64,000 nt of DNA from Actinomadura citrea (GCF_013409045.1 NZ_JACCBT010000001.1:1798001-1862000); one strand, 5' to 3'. Positions 31,818 to 41,615 are shown, counted from the stretch's first letter. The notes: generated from the letters alone by a model not told the origin. A program made the numbers and translations.

Positions 31818-33584
31818 TCAGCCGCAGAGCTTCCGGCCGGCCTTGACGCCTCCGCCGATCTTGTTGATGGCGGGCGGCGCGAGGCGCACCCCGTTCGCTC
31901 CGATGACGAGCCGGACGCCGTCCCGCGGACCGGCGGTGTCGGAGGTGAGCTGCGCGTCCGGGACGTCCCGCGCGAGCGCCGACGCCTGCGCCTCCGCGGC
32001 CGGCGCGTAGACGAGGCGGGTCTCCGGCGCCGCGGCGGTCTTCTCGACCTTCTTCGCCACCGTGAACCCGCGCTGCCGGAGCTGCTTCACGACCCGTTTC
32101 ACCTGCGCGTCCCGGGCGCCCGCGTCGACCACGGTGACGTGCACCTTGCCGGGCGGGGGCGGCACCGGTCGCGCCGGGGCGGGCTTGACCGGCTCGGCGG
32201 GCAGCTCGTCGTCATGCCGGATCGCCTCGAACAGCGGCTTCGCGAGCTCCCCGTTCCACTGGACGCGGTTCGGGTCCGGCGCGTACCCCTCCACGGGGAC
32301 GGTGACGAACCGCACCTGGCCGGCGCTCATCCCCTTCAGCCCGTCCGCCAGCTTCCGCATCCCCGCCAGATCCAGGTCGTCGTCGGTCGTCATCGACTTG
32401 GTCGCGGCCTTGAGGAACTTGTACGTCTTCGCGGGATCGGTGAGGACGGACCCGCTGGTGGCCTTGTCGACGACCGCCGCCATGAACTTCTGCTGCCGTT
32501 CGATGCGCTCCAGGTCCGAGCCGTCACCGAGCGAGTAGCGCGCGCGCACGTAGCCGAGCGCATCGTCCCCCTTCACGGTCTGCTTCCCGGCCTTCAGGTA
32601 GAGCTCGGCCCTCGGGTCCCTCACGGGCTTGTCGACGCAGATCTCGACGCCGCCCAGGGCGTCCACCATCCGCTTGAACCCGGCGAAGTCCACCTGCACG
32701 AAATGGTCGATGTGGATGCCGGTGAGCGACTCCAGCGTCTTCCACGTGCACGTCGGCCCCGCATAGGCGAACGCCGCGTTCAGCATCCCGAACTGTGCCG
32801 GGACGGTGCCGCCCTTCTCCTTCTTGCATGCCGGCATCTTCACCATGGAGTCGCGCGGAAAGCTGATCCCGACCGCCTGGTCCCGGTTCGGCGAGAGATG
32901 CAGCAGGATCGTGGTGTCCGACCGTGCCCCGGCCATCCCGGGCACCGCGTACTCCGAGTTCTCGCCCTCCCGCGTGTCGGACCCGATGAGGAGGATGTTG
33001 AGCGACTTGTTCAGCTTCTTCGGCCGGTTCGTGCCGAGCTTGTCGCTGACGTGCTTCTGCTCGATCCCGCCGACGAGGTCGTGATAGAGCCACGCCGCGC
33101 CGCCCCCCGCGGCCAGCAGCAGCGCGACCGCGACGACCGCGACCCGGCGCAGCCCCTTCCGCCGTCCGCCACGCCGCCGGGCTCTGGCGGCGGTCCCGGA
33201 GGGCGCGGCGTCGTCCGGCCCGTCATCGTCCGCCGCCTCGCCGGCCGCGGCCGACTCCTCGTCGCCGGTCACCGTCTTGTCCCCGGTCACCGTCTCTTCC
33301 GGCGCTTCGGCGTCGCCGTCGCCGTCCTGTCCGGACGCGTGCGGGCCGGCTGCCGCCTCGGCGTCCGCGGGGCCGTCGGTCTCGTCGCCGCTCTCCTCGG
33401 CCGCCGTGCCGCTGGGCGCGGCGGCCGTTTCGCCGTCACCGGGTTCGGGCCCACCGGTGGTCGACGCCTCTCCGGCGTCCGGGGAACCTGGGGCGGTGTC
33501 GCCGGCCGTCTCCGGGGCCGCCGGCGGTCGGCGGGCGGCCTCGTCCCCCGCGAGGTCGTCGCGGCGCGGGTCTTTGTCGCTCAT
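31818..33584 (-). CDS. LytR-CpsA-Psr (LCP) family protein with LytR_C domain
   Basis: A 588-aa membrane protein. The first roughly 150 residues are a Glu/Asp/Ala/Pro/Gly-rich cytoplasmic tail, unusually long. One transmembrane segment follows (VAVVAVALLLAAGGGAAWLY), then the LCP catalytic domain with LNILLIGSDTRE, ARSDTTILLHLSP, GISFPRDSMV and YVRARYSLGDGSDLERIERQ (conserved Arg residues). A C-terminal LytR_C domain (VHVTVVDAGARDAQVKRV) ends the protein. LCP enzymes transfer polyprenyl-linked glycopolymers to peptidoglycan outside the membrane. Monocistronic. Confidence 0.93.
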   Translation of the reverse strand: MSDKDPRRDDLAGDEAARRPPAAPETAGDTAPGSPDAGEASTTGGPEPGDGETAAAPSGTAAEESGDETDGPADAEAAAGPHASGQDGDGDAEAPEETVTGDKTVTGDEESAAAGEAADDDGPDDAAPSGTAARARRRGGRRKGLRRVAVVAVALLLAAGGGAAWLYHDLVGGIEQKHVSDKLGTNRPKKLNKSLNILLIGSDTREGENSEYAVPGMAGARSDTTILLHLSPNRDQAVGISFPRDSMVKMPACKKEKGGTVPAQFGMLNAAFAYAGPTCTWKTLESLTGIHIDHFVQVDFAGFKRMVDALGGVEICVDKPVRDPRAELYLKAGKQTVKGDDALGYVRARYSLGDGSDLERIERQQKFMAAVVDKATSGSVLTDPAKTYKFLKAATKSMTTDDDLDLAGMRKLADGLKGMSAGQVRFVTVPVEGYAPDPNRVQWNGELAKPLFEAIRHDDELPAEPVKPAPARPVPPPPGKVHVTVVDAGARDAQVKRVVKQLRQRGFTVAKKVEKTAAAPETRLVYAPAAEAQASALARDVPDAQLTSDTAGPRDGVRLVIGANGVRLAPPAINKIGGGVKAGRKLCG

Positions 33585-33768
33585 CGGTCCCGTCTAGGGG
33601 GCGGGCCCTGGGGAGGGCACGTGGTCTGCGTGATCGGTCAGTCTAGGGAGGCCGCCGTCCAGGGGCGTCCGTAACTCCTGGTGTTAGATGCGCAGAACAC
33701 CCGTTCTGTTGACATGTGTGCGGAAATCTGGCAACCGGGGGCGGGTGGTCTTCCGTACGATCGGTGCC

Positions 33769-34623
33769 GTGAACTCGGGGTGGGTGATCGGCGGGCGGTT
33801 CACCATGCTCGACCGGATCGGGGCGGGAGGAACCAGCCGTGTGTGGCGCGCCTACGACCACGCGGAGGGGCGGTACTGCGCGGCCAAGCTCGTCCGGCAG
33901 CCGGGTCCCACGTCGATGCTGCGGGTCGTCCGGGAAAGGGCGCTGCGCATGGCGCACCCCCATGTGCTGACGCCCTACGCCTCGTGCACGGCGTACGACG
34001 ATGTGCTCCTCGCCATGGACCTCGTGCGCGGGGGCTCGCTGGAGACGCTCCTCGGGGACTACGGCAGGCTCCCGCCCGGGTACGCGGCCGAGGTCCTGGA
34101 CCAGTTGCTGGCCGCGCTGAGCCACATCCACGGTGCCGGGGTGGTCCACCGGGACGTCAAGCCCGCGAACCTGCTGCTGGAACCGAGTCCGGTCGGGGCG
34201 CCGCACGTGCGGCTGGCCGACTTCGGGATCGCGCTGGGGGAGGCCGACCAGCGCTTCACCACCACCGGCTTCGCCGTCGGGACGCCGGGATACCTCGCGC
34301 CCGAGGTGCTCGACTGGGACCGGCCCGGCCCCCGGCAGGACCTGTACGCCGCCGGCATGGTCGCCTGGCGGATGCTGACCGGCGCCGGGGACCCCGAGCC
34401 GCGCCAGCGGATCGGCGCGCCGCCCCCCGGTGTGCCGCCCCTGCTGTGGGCGGTGGTCGCCCACCTGTGCGCGGCCGACCCGGGGCGACGTCCCGCCCAC
34501 GCCGACGCGGCGCGCGGGGCGCTGGCCGCGTGCCGGCTGGAACTGCGCTTCCCCGTCCGCACGCTGGACGGCGAGCCCCTGCAGATCTTCGACCACCTGG
34601 GCCCGCCGCCCGCGCCCGCCTGA
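33769..34623 (+). CDS. Soluble Ser/Thr protein kinase
   Basis: A 284-aa Hanks-type kinase domain with no transmembrane segment or sensor domain: glycine loop IGAGGTSRVW, catalytic Lys in CAAKLV, HRDVKPANLLL, DFG and GTPGYLAPEV. The GTG at 33769 lies six bases after a TACGAT -10-like hexamer, so the transcript may be leaderless; an upstream frame to 33688 is possible but has no ribosome binding site. It is convergent with the envelope lipoprotein gene, one base away. Cytosolic targets are unknown. Confidence 0.88.
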   Translation: MNSGWVIGGRFTMLDRIGAGGTSRVWRAYDHAEGRYCAAKLVRQPGPTSMLRVVRERALRMAHPHVLTPYASCTAYDDVLLAMDLVRGGSLETLLGDYGRLPPGYAAEVLDQLLAALSHIHGAGVVHRDVKPANLLLEPSPVGAPHVRLADFGIALGEADQRFTTTGFAVGTPGYLAPEVLDWDRPGPRQDLYAAGMVAWRMLTGAGDPEPRQRIGAPPPGVPPLLWAVVAHLCAADPGRRPAHADAARGALAACRLELRFPVRTLDGEPLQIFDHLGPPPAPA

Positions 34624-34624
34624 G

Positions 34625-35773
34625 TCACCGGGCGGCCGAGATGACCACGCGGCGGTTCTTGGCGCGCCCTTCGGGGTCGTCGGAACCGTCCGGCTCGGTG
34701 TTGGGATAAGCCGGTTTCGTCTCGCCGTAGCCGGTGGCCCTGAGGCGGGACCGGGCGATGCCGCCCTCGGCGGCCAGCCAGTCGACGATGGCCTGCGCGC
34801 GGCGCAGGGAGAGGGCCTGGTTGGACGCCGTGTCGCCCTTGCCGTCGGTGTGGCCGTCGACCTGGACGGCCGCGCCGGCCGGGACCTCCCGGCCCAGCGA
34901 CTCGACGATCTTCTTCAGCTCGGCCGCCGCGGCGGGCTTGATCTCGGCCGCGCCGAAGTCGAAGAGGACGTCCGCCTCGATGTTGTAGGCGATGCTGTCA
35001 TCGCCCTTGATGACCTGCCCGGGCCCGGCCACATACGACTTGAGGGTGGCCCCGGGGACGCTGACGCCCGGGACGGAGACGCCCGGGACGGAGACGCCGG
35101 GCACGGAGACCTGCGGCAGGCATTCGTTGTTGTCGTTGCAGGTACGCGGGCGGTAGAGGCTGCTCCGGTAGGCCGAGGCACGGTACAGGCTGGCGCGGTA
35201 GAGCGACGCCCTGTACACCGAGCTGACGTACTCGCCCTCCTTCGACGGCTTGCTCTGGCAGACCTCCGCGCCGGTGACCGCCTGCTGGCTGACCGCCGTG
35301 CTCGACACGGCCGCCTGCTCGACCGGCGGAGCGTCGATGCCGGGGGCCCTGACCCCGGGAATCCGCACGGCGGGGATCGTCACGCCGGGGATGGAGGCCC
35401 CGGGAATGGCGACCGCCCCGAGGCAGCCGCCCGGGGCGGGCCTGTGCTCGACGCACTGCGCCGGGACCCGCTGGGCGGGGAGATCCACGCCCGGGATCGT
35501 CACGGCCGGGATCTTCTGGCCGCCGATCACGGCCTCCGGGATCCGCACCGGCTCGCTGTGCACGGCCGGGATCTCGACCGCCTTGATCAGCCGGCCGCCG
35601 CCGGGGCAGCTCGACGGCTCCGGCGCGGGCACGGTCGCCGCGGGCGACTCCGGCGCGCCGCCCGTGCGGTCATGCCCGCCCCCGGCTCGCTCCGGTCGCC
35701 CCTCGCCGCCGCACGCGGCCAGGGACAGACCCGCGGCCAGGACGACGGCGGAGGCTCGCGACGCTCGCCGCAC
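34625..35773 (-). CDS. OmpA-like lipoprotein with low-complexity repeats
   Basis: A 382-aa lipoprotein with lipobox L-A-A-C at Cys21. The middle contains collagen-like and pentapeptide-type low-complexity runs: I-P-G-x/V-P-G-V-S repeats (about residues 120-145 and 222-240) and S-L-Y-R-A repeats (about 187-210). The last 120 residues are an OmpA-like peptidoglycan-binding domain (ADVLFDFGAAEIKP, VDGHTDGKGD, ATGYGETKPAYPN, RAKNRRVVI). It probably anchors between membrane and cell wall. It is last in a three-gene operon. Confidence 0.88.
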   Translation of the reverse strand: MRRASRASAVVLAAGLSLAACGGEGRPERAGGGHDRTGGAPESPAATVPAPEPSSCPGGGRLIKAVEIPAVHSEPVRIPEAVIGGQKIPAVTIPGVDLPAQRVPAQCVEHRPAPGGCLGAVAIPGASIPGVTIPAVRIPGVRAPGIDAPPVEQAAVSSTAVSQQAVTGAEVCQSKPSKEGEYVSSVYRASLYRASLYRASAYRSSLYRPRTCNDNNECLPQVSVPGVSVPGVSVPGVSVPGATLKSYVAGPGQVIKGDDSIAYNIEADVLFDFGAAEIKPAAAAELKKIVESLGREVPAGAAVQVDGHTDGKGDTASNQALSLRRAQAIVDWLAAEGGIARSRLRATGYGETKPAYPNTEPDGSDDPEGRAKNRRVVISAAR

Positions 35774-35778
35774 GATGG

Positions 35779-36345
35779 TCAGCCCTTCTCGTAGGTGATC
35801 TCGACGCGGCGGTTCTTGGCGCGACCCGCGGGGTCGTCCTTGCCGCCCTGCTCGTTGGGGACGACGGGCTTGGTCTCGCCGTAGCCCCTGGCCTCGATCT
35901 GCGGGCTCGTCCCGGTCAGGGCGTTCGCCAGCTCGGCCTTGACCGCTTCGGCCCGCTGCTCGGAGAGCGCGAGGTTGTAGGCGGAGTCGCCGATGGAGTC
36001 GGAGTGCCCCGACACCTGGACGGCGCCCCGGGCGCCGCGCAGGCGGGGAGCCAGCTCGGCGATGCGGCGGCGGGCGGCGCCGGTGAGCGTCGCCTTGCCG
36101 AAGTCGAACAGGACGTCCGCCGAGATGCGGACGGTGACCTGCCCTCCGTCGCCCTCTTCCTCCTCCAGGGGGATGACCGCCTGCTGCAGGTCGATGCCGT
36201 ACACGGAGGCGCCGGTCTCGATGGAATGGACGCTCTCCGCCAGGTTCTGGTCCGGCACTCCGGGGTCGGCTCCCGCCACGGCCGGGACGGCGAGCACGAG
36301 GGCCAGGACCCCCGCGAGGACGGCCGGCCGGCGCAGGCGGCTCAC
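35779..36345 (-). CDS. OmpA family protein
   Basis: A 188-aa exported protein. The GTG at 36345 gives a signal peptide (LAGVLALVLAVPAVAGA) and overlaps the preceding stop as GTGA; the upstream ATG at 36378 is less likely. The mature part carries an OmpA-like peptidoglycan-binding domain (ADVLFDFGKATL, VSGHSDSIGDSAYN, ARGYGETKPVVPN, RAKNRRVEITY). It is a close relative of the C-terminal domain of the next gene's product. Confidence 0.9.
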   Translation of the reverse strand: MSRLRRPAVLAGVLALVLAVPAVAGADPGVPDQNLAESVHSIETGASVYGIDLQQAVIPLEEEEGDGGQVTVRISADVLFDFGKATLTGAARRRIAELAPRLRGARGAVQVSGHSDSIGDSAYNLALSEQRAEAVKAELANALTGTSPQIEARGYGETKPVVPNEQGGKDDPAGRAKNRRVEITYEKG

Positions 36346-36917
36346 CGTTCGACCGGGATGTCGCGGAACGTGGGCCACGTGCCGATCTGCACGTCGACGG
36401 TCTTCACGTTCTCGGGCGGGGCGGCGAAGGTGAAGTAGAACGGAGTGACCTGGTCGTTGGTCATGTGGGTGAAGATGTCGTCGGTCTCCAGTTCCTTGCC
36501 GCCGGTGTCCTTCACCACGACGTACCGCTTGAGGTTGACCGGGTCGATCAGCGAGGTGCCGAGGCCGTGTTCGCCGTTGAGGCCGTAGGCGTTGATGCGC
36601 GTCGGCCCGCCGGGGGGGACGTGCGGGGTGAGCTGCATGGTGAGGGTGGCCAGCCTCCCCCTCGTCTTGAGGCCCATGACGGCGATGTCGATCTTGGCGC
36701 CCTGCGCCAGGGGGCTGTCGAAGGTGCCCTTCACCAGTGGCTTGGAGGCGTTGTCGAAGCTCGCCCTGCCCACCGAACCCTCGGCCTTCTTACCGCCGGA
36801 CGGGGACGAGGGGGAGTTCGAGGACGAGCCCGTCCCGGGCAGCGAGCAGCCGGCCAGGCCGCCGGTGAGGAGCAGGGCCGTCGCGGTGGCGGCGGCCAGG
36901 CGATGTGCCAGACCCAT
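36342..36917 (-). CDS. Uncharacterised lipoprotein
   Basis: A 191-aa lipoprotein with signal peptide and lipobox L-A-G-C. A Ser/Gly/Pro linker precedes a beta-rich domain with GAKIDIAVMGLKTRGRLATL and FYFTFAAPPENVKTVDVQIG, resembling envelope proteins of actinobacteria encoded with OmpA-like partners. It is the first gene of the operon and translationally coupled to the OmpA-family gene. No enzymatic motif was seen. Confidence 0.82.
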   Translation of the reverse strand: MGLAHRLAAATATALLLTGGLAGCSLPGTGSSSNSPSSPSGGKKAEGSVGRASFDNASKPLVKGTFDSPLAQGAKIDIAVMGLKTRGRLATLTMQLTPHVPPGGPTRINAYGLNGEHGLGTSLIDPVNLKRYVVVKDTGGKELETDDIFTHMTNDQVTPFYFTFAAPPENVKTVDVQIGTWPTFRDIPVER

Positions 36918-37046
36918 CGTCGTTCCTTTCGATCTGTCACATATGCAAATGCTGTTGTTCGTGGCACCATGGCGTCATGCGCCGCAGTTCCATGTGCGGT
37001 CGCGAATCTATCGTTTGCATCTGTGAATCGTCAAGGGGGTCTGCGG

Positions 37047-37685
37047 GTGAGCGTCGCCGAGGACACGATCGCCCGGAACCGCGCGCTGCAGGCCGAGTGG
37101 TACGGGGAGCCGCTCGGCGACCGCGTCCGGCCGCTGCTCGGCCGCCTCGGGATGTCGCAGTCGGGGCTCGCCGGCGTGCTCGGGCTGTCGGCGCCGATGC
37201 TCTCCCAGCTCATGTCGGGCCAGCGCGCCAAGATCAGCAACCCGGCCGTCCTGCACCGCCTGATGGCGGTCGAGGACCTCGTCGCCGGGCCCGGCTTCGA
37301 CGCGCTGACCGCCGCCGGGCTCCAGGCGCGCCTGGAGGGGATCAAGGGGGAGTCCGCGGCCACCACGTCGGGGATGCGCGGGGCGGTCTCCGGCCGTGTT
37401 CCGACCGGTCCCGTGCCGGCGGGTCCCGAAGGCGCGGCGGAACGCGCGGCGGCCGAGCCGGCGCGGCTCGTCCAGGCCCTGCTGCGTGAGGTTGCGTCCG
37501 CCGCCGAGATCGAAGCGGCCGCCGGGCTCGTCGCCGACCGCTTCCCCGACCTCGCCGAGGTGCTGCGGGTGTACGGCACCGGCCGCACGAGCGAGGCCGA
37601 GGCGCATTTCGCCCGGACGGTGCTGAAGCAGACGCCGGACGACCGGACGGTCATGCCCGAGCGGTCTCGTCTCGATTCACTTTGA
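37047..37685 (+). CDS. XRE-like helix-turn-helix DNA-binding protein
   Basis: A 212-aa protein; the GTG at 37047 follows AAGGGGG. An N-terminal helix-turn-helix (RLGMSQSGLAGVLGLSAPMLSQLMSG) is quoted here by its core SQSGLAGVLGLSAPMLSQL; after a variable Ala/Gly/Pro linker a C-terminal helical region (LLREVASAAEIEAAAGLVADRF) follows. It is divergent from the envelope operon and upstream of sdh; it may control either, but nothing in the sequence decides this. Confidence 0.82.
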   Translation: MSVAEDTIARNRALQAEWYGEPLGDRVRPLLGRLGMSQSGLAGVLGLSAPMLSQLMSGQRAKISNPAVLHRLMAVEDLVAGPGFDALTAAGLQARLEGIKGESAATTSGMRGAVSGRVPTGPVPAGPEGAAERAAAEPARLVQALLREVASAAEIEAAAGLVADRFPDLAEVLRVYGTGRTSEAEAHFARTVLKQTPDDRTVMPERSRLDSL

Positions 37686-37982
37686 TCATAACGACTGGTT
37701 ATGGCTCCCGGGAGCCGTGAAAGGGCGCTGAGCGGGCTAAAGTCTGTGGTCAGGGTCACATGCGGGTCTGCCTGTTATGTATGTCACAGCTCCTGGCGGG
37801 TGGCGTAGGGTCGCTTCGCTGGAAGCGCACACAAGGCGTCACCGCCCGCATGCGGCACGGTCTCCGGCCGCCGCGCGCGGCCCGGCCGGGGACGCCCTGT
37901 CGTCGGCCGCGGCGCGACGGCCGCATGGTGCGCGCGGACCGTGGTACGGGGACACGACGACCCGAGCTCAGGAGAGCGATCG

Positions 37983-38813
37983 ATGACCACTGTGGAGGCG
38001 CCGGCCAAGTCGCGCGCCCAGATCAAGGAACGCACCCTCCGCAAGGACAACTGGCGCCTGTATCCGGTCACGACCTTCGTGATCTTCACGGCATGGGTGG
38101 TGTACGCGACCGTCCGGGCCTTCTGGGGCGCGGCCTTCTACGTCCCGGAGTTCCACTACCTGACGCCGTTCTACTCCCCGTGCCTGAACGAGATCTGCAA
38201 CAACGTCACGGTGGACGGGCACACGGGCGACGCGGCGGAGTTCGGGACCTTCCTGCCGGCGGCCACCCGCGGCTGGATCCCCTTCGCGGCGATCTCGCTG
38301 CCGTTCCTGCTGCTCTTCCGGCTGACGTGCTACTACTACCGCAAGGCCTACTACCGCTCGTTCTGGGCGTCGCCGTCCGCGTGCGCCGTCCGCGAGCCGC
38401 ACGGCAAGTACACCGGTGAGCGCCGCTTCCCCCTGATCGGCCAGAACCTGCACCGGTACTTCTGGCTCGCCGCCTTCGCCATCTCCCTCATCAACACCTG
38501 GGACGCGGTCCGCGCCTTCCACGGCAAGGACGGCGGGTTCGGCATCGGGCTCGGCACGATCATCCTGGTCGCGAACGTGGTCCTGCTCTGGCTGTACACG
38601 CTGTCGTGCCACTCGTGCCGGCATGTGGTCGGCGGCCGGCTGAAGAACTTCTCCAAGCACCCCTTCCGCTACCGGATGTGGGGCTGGGTGTCCAAGATCA
38701 ACCAGCGCCACGGGATGTACGCCCTGATCACCCTGGGCTCGCTGGTGGTGGCCGACCTGTACGTCGCGCTGGTCGCCAGCAACACCATCTCCGACCTGCG
38801 CATCTTCAACTGA
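37983..38813 (+). CDS. sdhC: Succinate dehydrogenase membrane subunit (Sdh1-type, Rv0249c-like)
   Basis: A 276-aa membrane protein with five hydrophobic segments (VTTFVIFTAWVVYATVRAF, FAAISLPFLLLFRLTCYYY, FWLAAFAISLINTWDAVRAF, IILVANVVLLWLYTLSCHSC, YALITLGSLVVADLYVALVA). Size, single-chain organisation and its position upstream of sdhA and sdhB match the actinobacterial Sdh1 membrane anchor, which delivers electrons to menaquinone. Conserved His/Cys (CHSCRHVVGG) lie at the end of the fourth segment. Start at 37983 after GGAGAGCG. First gene of sdhCAB. Confidence 0.88.
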   Translation: MTTVEAPAKSRAQIKERTLRKDNWRLYPVTTFVIFTAWVVYATVRAFWGAAFYVPEFHYLTPFYSPCLNEICNNVTVDGHTGDAAEFGTFLPAATRGWIPFAAISLPFLLLFRLTCYYYRKAYYRSFWASPSACAVREPHGKYTGERRFPLIGQNLHRYFWLAAFAISLINTWDAVRAFHGKDGGFGIGLGTIILVANVVLLWLYTLSCHSCRHVVGGRLKNFSKHPFRYRMWGWVSKINQRHGMYALITLGSLVVADLYVALVASNTISDLRIFN

Positions 38814-38825
38814 GGCCAAGGAATC

Positions 38826-40829
38826 ATGACTGAGATCGAGAGGCACCTCTACGACGTCGTGGTGATCGGCGCGGGCGGCGCCGGGCTGCGCGCGGCGATC
38901 GAGGCGCGCCTCCAGGGCAAGAAGACCGCGATCATCTCCAAGTCGCTGTTCGGCAAGGCCCACACGGTGATGGCCGAGGGCGGGGCCGCCGCGGCGATGG
39001 GCAACGTCAACGCCAACGACAACTGGATGGTCCACTTCCGCGACACCATGCGCGGCGGCAAGTTCATGAACAGCTGGCGGATGGCGGAGCTGCACGCCAA
39101 GGAGGCCCCGGAGCGCATCTGGGAGCTGGAGCTGTGGGGCGCGCTGTTCGACCGCACCAAGGACGGCAAGATCAGCCAGCGGAACTTCGGCGGGCACGAG
39201 TACCCGCGGCTGGCGCACGTCGGCGACCGGACGGGCCTGGAGCTGATCCGCACCGCCCAGCAGAAGATCGTCGCCCTCCAGCAGGAGGACCACGCCGAGC
39301 ACGGCGACTACGAGGCCAGGCTGAAGGTCTGGTCCGAGACGACGGTCACGCGGCTGCTGAAGGATCCCGACGGCAGGATCTGCGGCGCGTTCGGCTATGT
39401 CCGGGAGACCGGCAGGTTCGTCGTGTTCGAGGCCCCCGCGGTGGTGCTGGCGACCGGCGGCATCGGCAAGGCGTTCAAGGTCACGTCCAACTCCTGGGAG
39501 TACACCGGGGACGGGCACGCGCTGGCCCTGCTCTCGGGCGGATCGCTGCTGAACATGGAGTTCGTCCAGTTCCACCCCACGGGGATGGTCTGGCCGCCGT
39601 CCGTCAAGGGCATCCTCGTGACGGAGTCGGTGCGCGGCGACCGCGGCGTGCTGCGCAACTCCGAGGGCAAGCGGTTCATGTTCGACTACATCCCCGAGGT
39701 CTTCAAGAACCAGTACGCCACCACCGAGGAGGAGGGCGACCGCTGGTACGACGACCCCGACAACAACAAGCGCCCCCCTGAGCTGCTGCCGCGCGACGAG
39801 GTGGCGCGCGCGATCAACTCGGAGGTCAAGGCGGGACGGGGATCGCCGCACGGCGGGGTCTTCCTCACCGTCGTCGACCGGATGCCGGGCGGCGCCGCCG
39901 AGATCGTCAAGCGGCTGCCGTCGATGTACCACCAGTTCAAGGAGCTGGCGGACGTCGACATCACCAAGGAGCCGATGGAGGTCGGCCCCACCTGCCACTA
40001 CGTGATGGGCGGGGTGGAGGTCGAGCCCGACACCGGCGCCGCCAAGGTGCCCGGCCTGTTCGCGGCGGGTGAGGTCTCCGGCGGCATGCACGGCTCGAAC
40101 CGGCTCGGCGGCAACTCGCTGTCGGACCTCCTGGTGTTCGGCCGCCGCGCCGGGCTGGGAGCGTCGGAGTACGTGGACGCCCTCCCCGCGCGTCCCGCCG
40201 TCCCCGACGCCGAGATCGAGGCGGCGACGGCCGAGGCGATGGCCCCGTTCGAGCGGGAGGGCGGCGAGAACCCCTACGCCGTCCACGCCGAGCTGCAGCA
40301 GACGATGAACGAGCTGGTCGGCATCATCCGCAAGGAAGAGGAGCTGCAGCAGGCGATCGCGTCGCTCGGCAAGCTCCGCGAGCGGGTCGCGAACGTCAGC
40401 GTCGATCCCGTCGCGGTCGGCGACGGGCGCGGCTACCACCCGGGCTGGCACCTCGCGCTGGACCTGCGCAACATGCTGCTGGTGTCCGAGGCGGTCGCGA
40501 AGGCGGCGCTGGAGCGCCAGGAGAGCCGCGGCGGCCACACCCGCGACGACTACCCGGGCATGTCGGCGGAGTGGCGGAAGATCAACCTGGTCTGCTCGCT
40601 GGCCGGCGACCCGTCGTCCCCGCACGTCGAGCTGAGGCGCCAGCCGCTCACGCCGATGCGGACGGACCTGCTCGAACTGTTCGACAACGACGAGCTGAAG
40701 AAGTACCTGACCGCCGAGGAGCTGCCGACGGCCCCCGCCGAGCAGGCGTCCGCCGGCGATGCGAAGGACGCGCCGGAGCCGGACGCGGCCGCCGCCGACG
40801 CCGCGGAGAACGAGGAGGACGGCCGATGA
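38826..40829 (+). CDS. sdhA: Succinate dehydrogenase flavoprotein subunit
   Basis: A 667-aa flavoprotein: FAD-binding VVVIGAGGAGLRAAIEARL, the covalent-FAD His region AHTVMAEGGAAAAMGN, FVQFHPTG, the active-site Arg region LPRDEVARAINSEV and the C-terminal HVELRRQPL. It oxidises succinate to fumarate. A Glu/Ala-rich extension follows the domain. It starts 12 bases after sdhC and overlaps sdhB by four bases. Confidence 0.96.
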   Translation: MTEIERHLYDVVVIGAGGAGLRAAIEARLQGKKTAIISKSLFGKAHTVMAEGGAAAAMGNVNANDNWMVHFRDTMRGGKFMNSWRMAELHAKEAPERIWELELWGALFDRTKDGKISQRNFGGHEYPRLAHVGDRTGLELIRTAQQKIVALQQEDHAEHGDYEARLKVWSETTVTRLLKDPDGRICGAFGYVRETGRFVVFEAPAVVLATGGIGKAFKVTSNSWEYTGDGHALALLSGGSLLNMEFVQFHPTGMVWPPSVKGILVTESVRGDRGVLRNSEGKRFMFDYIPEVFKNQYATTEEEGDRWYDDPDNNKRPPELLPRDEVARAINSEVKAGRGSPHGGVFLTVVDRMPGGAAEIVKRLPSMYHQFKELADVDITKEPMEVGPTCHYVMGGVEVEPDTGAAKVPGLFAAGEVSGGMHGSNRLGGNSLSDLLVFGRRAGLGASEYVDALPARPAVPDAEIEAATAEAMAPFEREGGENPYAVHAELQQTMNELVGIIRKEEELQQAIASLGKLRERVANVSVDPVAVGDGRGYHPGWHLALDLRNMLLVSEAVAKAALERQESRGGHTRDDYPGMSAEWRKINLVCSLAGDPSSPHVELRRQPLTPMRTDLLELFDNDELKKYLTAEELPTAPAEQASAGDAKDAPEPDAAAADAAENEEDGR

Positions 40830-41596
40830 GCTACGAGGCGAAGTTCAAGGTCTGGCGCGGCGACGACGGCACGGGCGAGCTCACCGACTACACCGTCGAG
40901 GTGAACGAGGGCGAGGTCGTCCTCGACATCATCCACCGGCTGCAGGCCACGCAGGCACCCGACCTCGCCGTCCGGTGGAACTGCAAGGCCGGCAAGTGCG
41001 GCTCGTGCTCCGCGGAGATCAACGGCATGCCGCGGCTGCTGTGCATGACCCGGATGTCGACCTTCGACCCGGAGGAGACGATCACCGTCACCCCGGTCCG
41101 CACGTTCCCGGTCATCCGCGACCTGGTCACGGACGTGTCGTACAACTACCAGAAGGCGCGGGAGGTCCCCTCGTTCGACCCGGGCGACGCCAAGCCGGGC
41201 GAGCTGCGCATGCAGCAGGTGGACGTCGAGCGCTCGCAGGAGTTCCGCAAGTGCATCGAGTGCTTCCTGTGCCAGAACGTGTGCCACGTCATCCGTGACC
41301 ACGAGGAGAACAAGCCCGAGTACGCGGGCCCGCGCTACCTGATGCGGATCGCGGAGCTGGAGATGCACCCGGCGGACCAGGCCGACCGGCGCAACATCGC
41401 CCAGGACGACCACGGTCTCGGCTTCTGCAACATCACCAAGTGCTGCACCGAGGTCTGCCCGGAGCACATCAAGATCACCGACAACGCGCTGATCCCGATG
41501 AAGGAACGGGTCGTCGGCCGCAAGTACGACCCGCTGGTGTGGCTCGGCAGCAAGCTCGGCATCGTGCGCAAGGGCGAGGACACCCCGTCCGCCTGA
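40826..41596 (+). CDS. sdhB: Succinate dehydrogenase iron-sulfur subunit
   Basis: A 256-aa protein with the [2Fe-2S] ligands CKAGKCGSCSAE...C, then CIECFLCQNVC for the [4Fe-4S] and CCTEVCPEHI for the third cluster. It passes electrons from SdhA to quinone. The ATG overlaps the sdhA stop as ATGA. A strong terminator follows. Confidence 0.96.
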   Translation: MSYEAKFKVWRGDDGTGELTDYTVEVNEGEVVLDIIHRLQATQAPDLAVRWNCKAGKCGSCSAEINGMPRLLCMTRMSTFDPEETITVTPVRTFPVIRDLVTDVSYNYQKAREVPSFDPGDAKPGELRMQQVDVERSQEFRKCIECFLCQNVCHVIRDHEENKPEYAGPRYLMRIAELEMHPADQADRRNIAQDDHGLGFCNITKCCTEVCPEHIKITDNALIPMKERVVGRKYDPLVWLGSKLGIVRKGEDTPSA

Positions 41597-41615
41597 CCCG
41601 CCCGCACGGCTTTTC

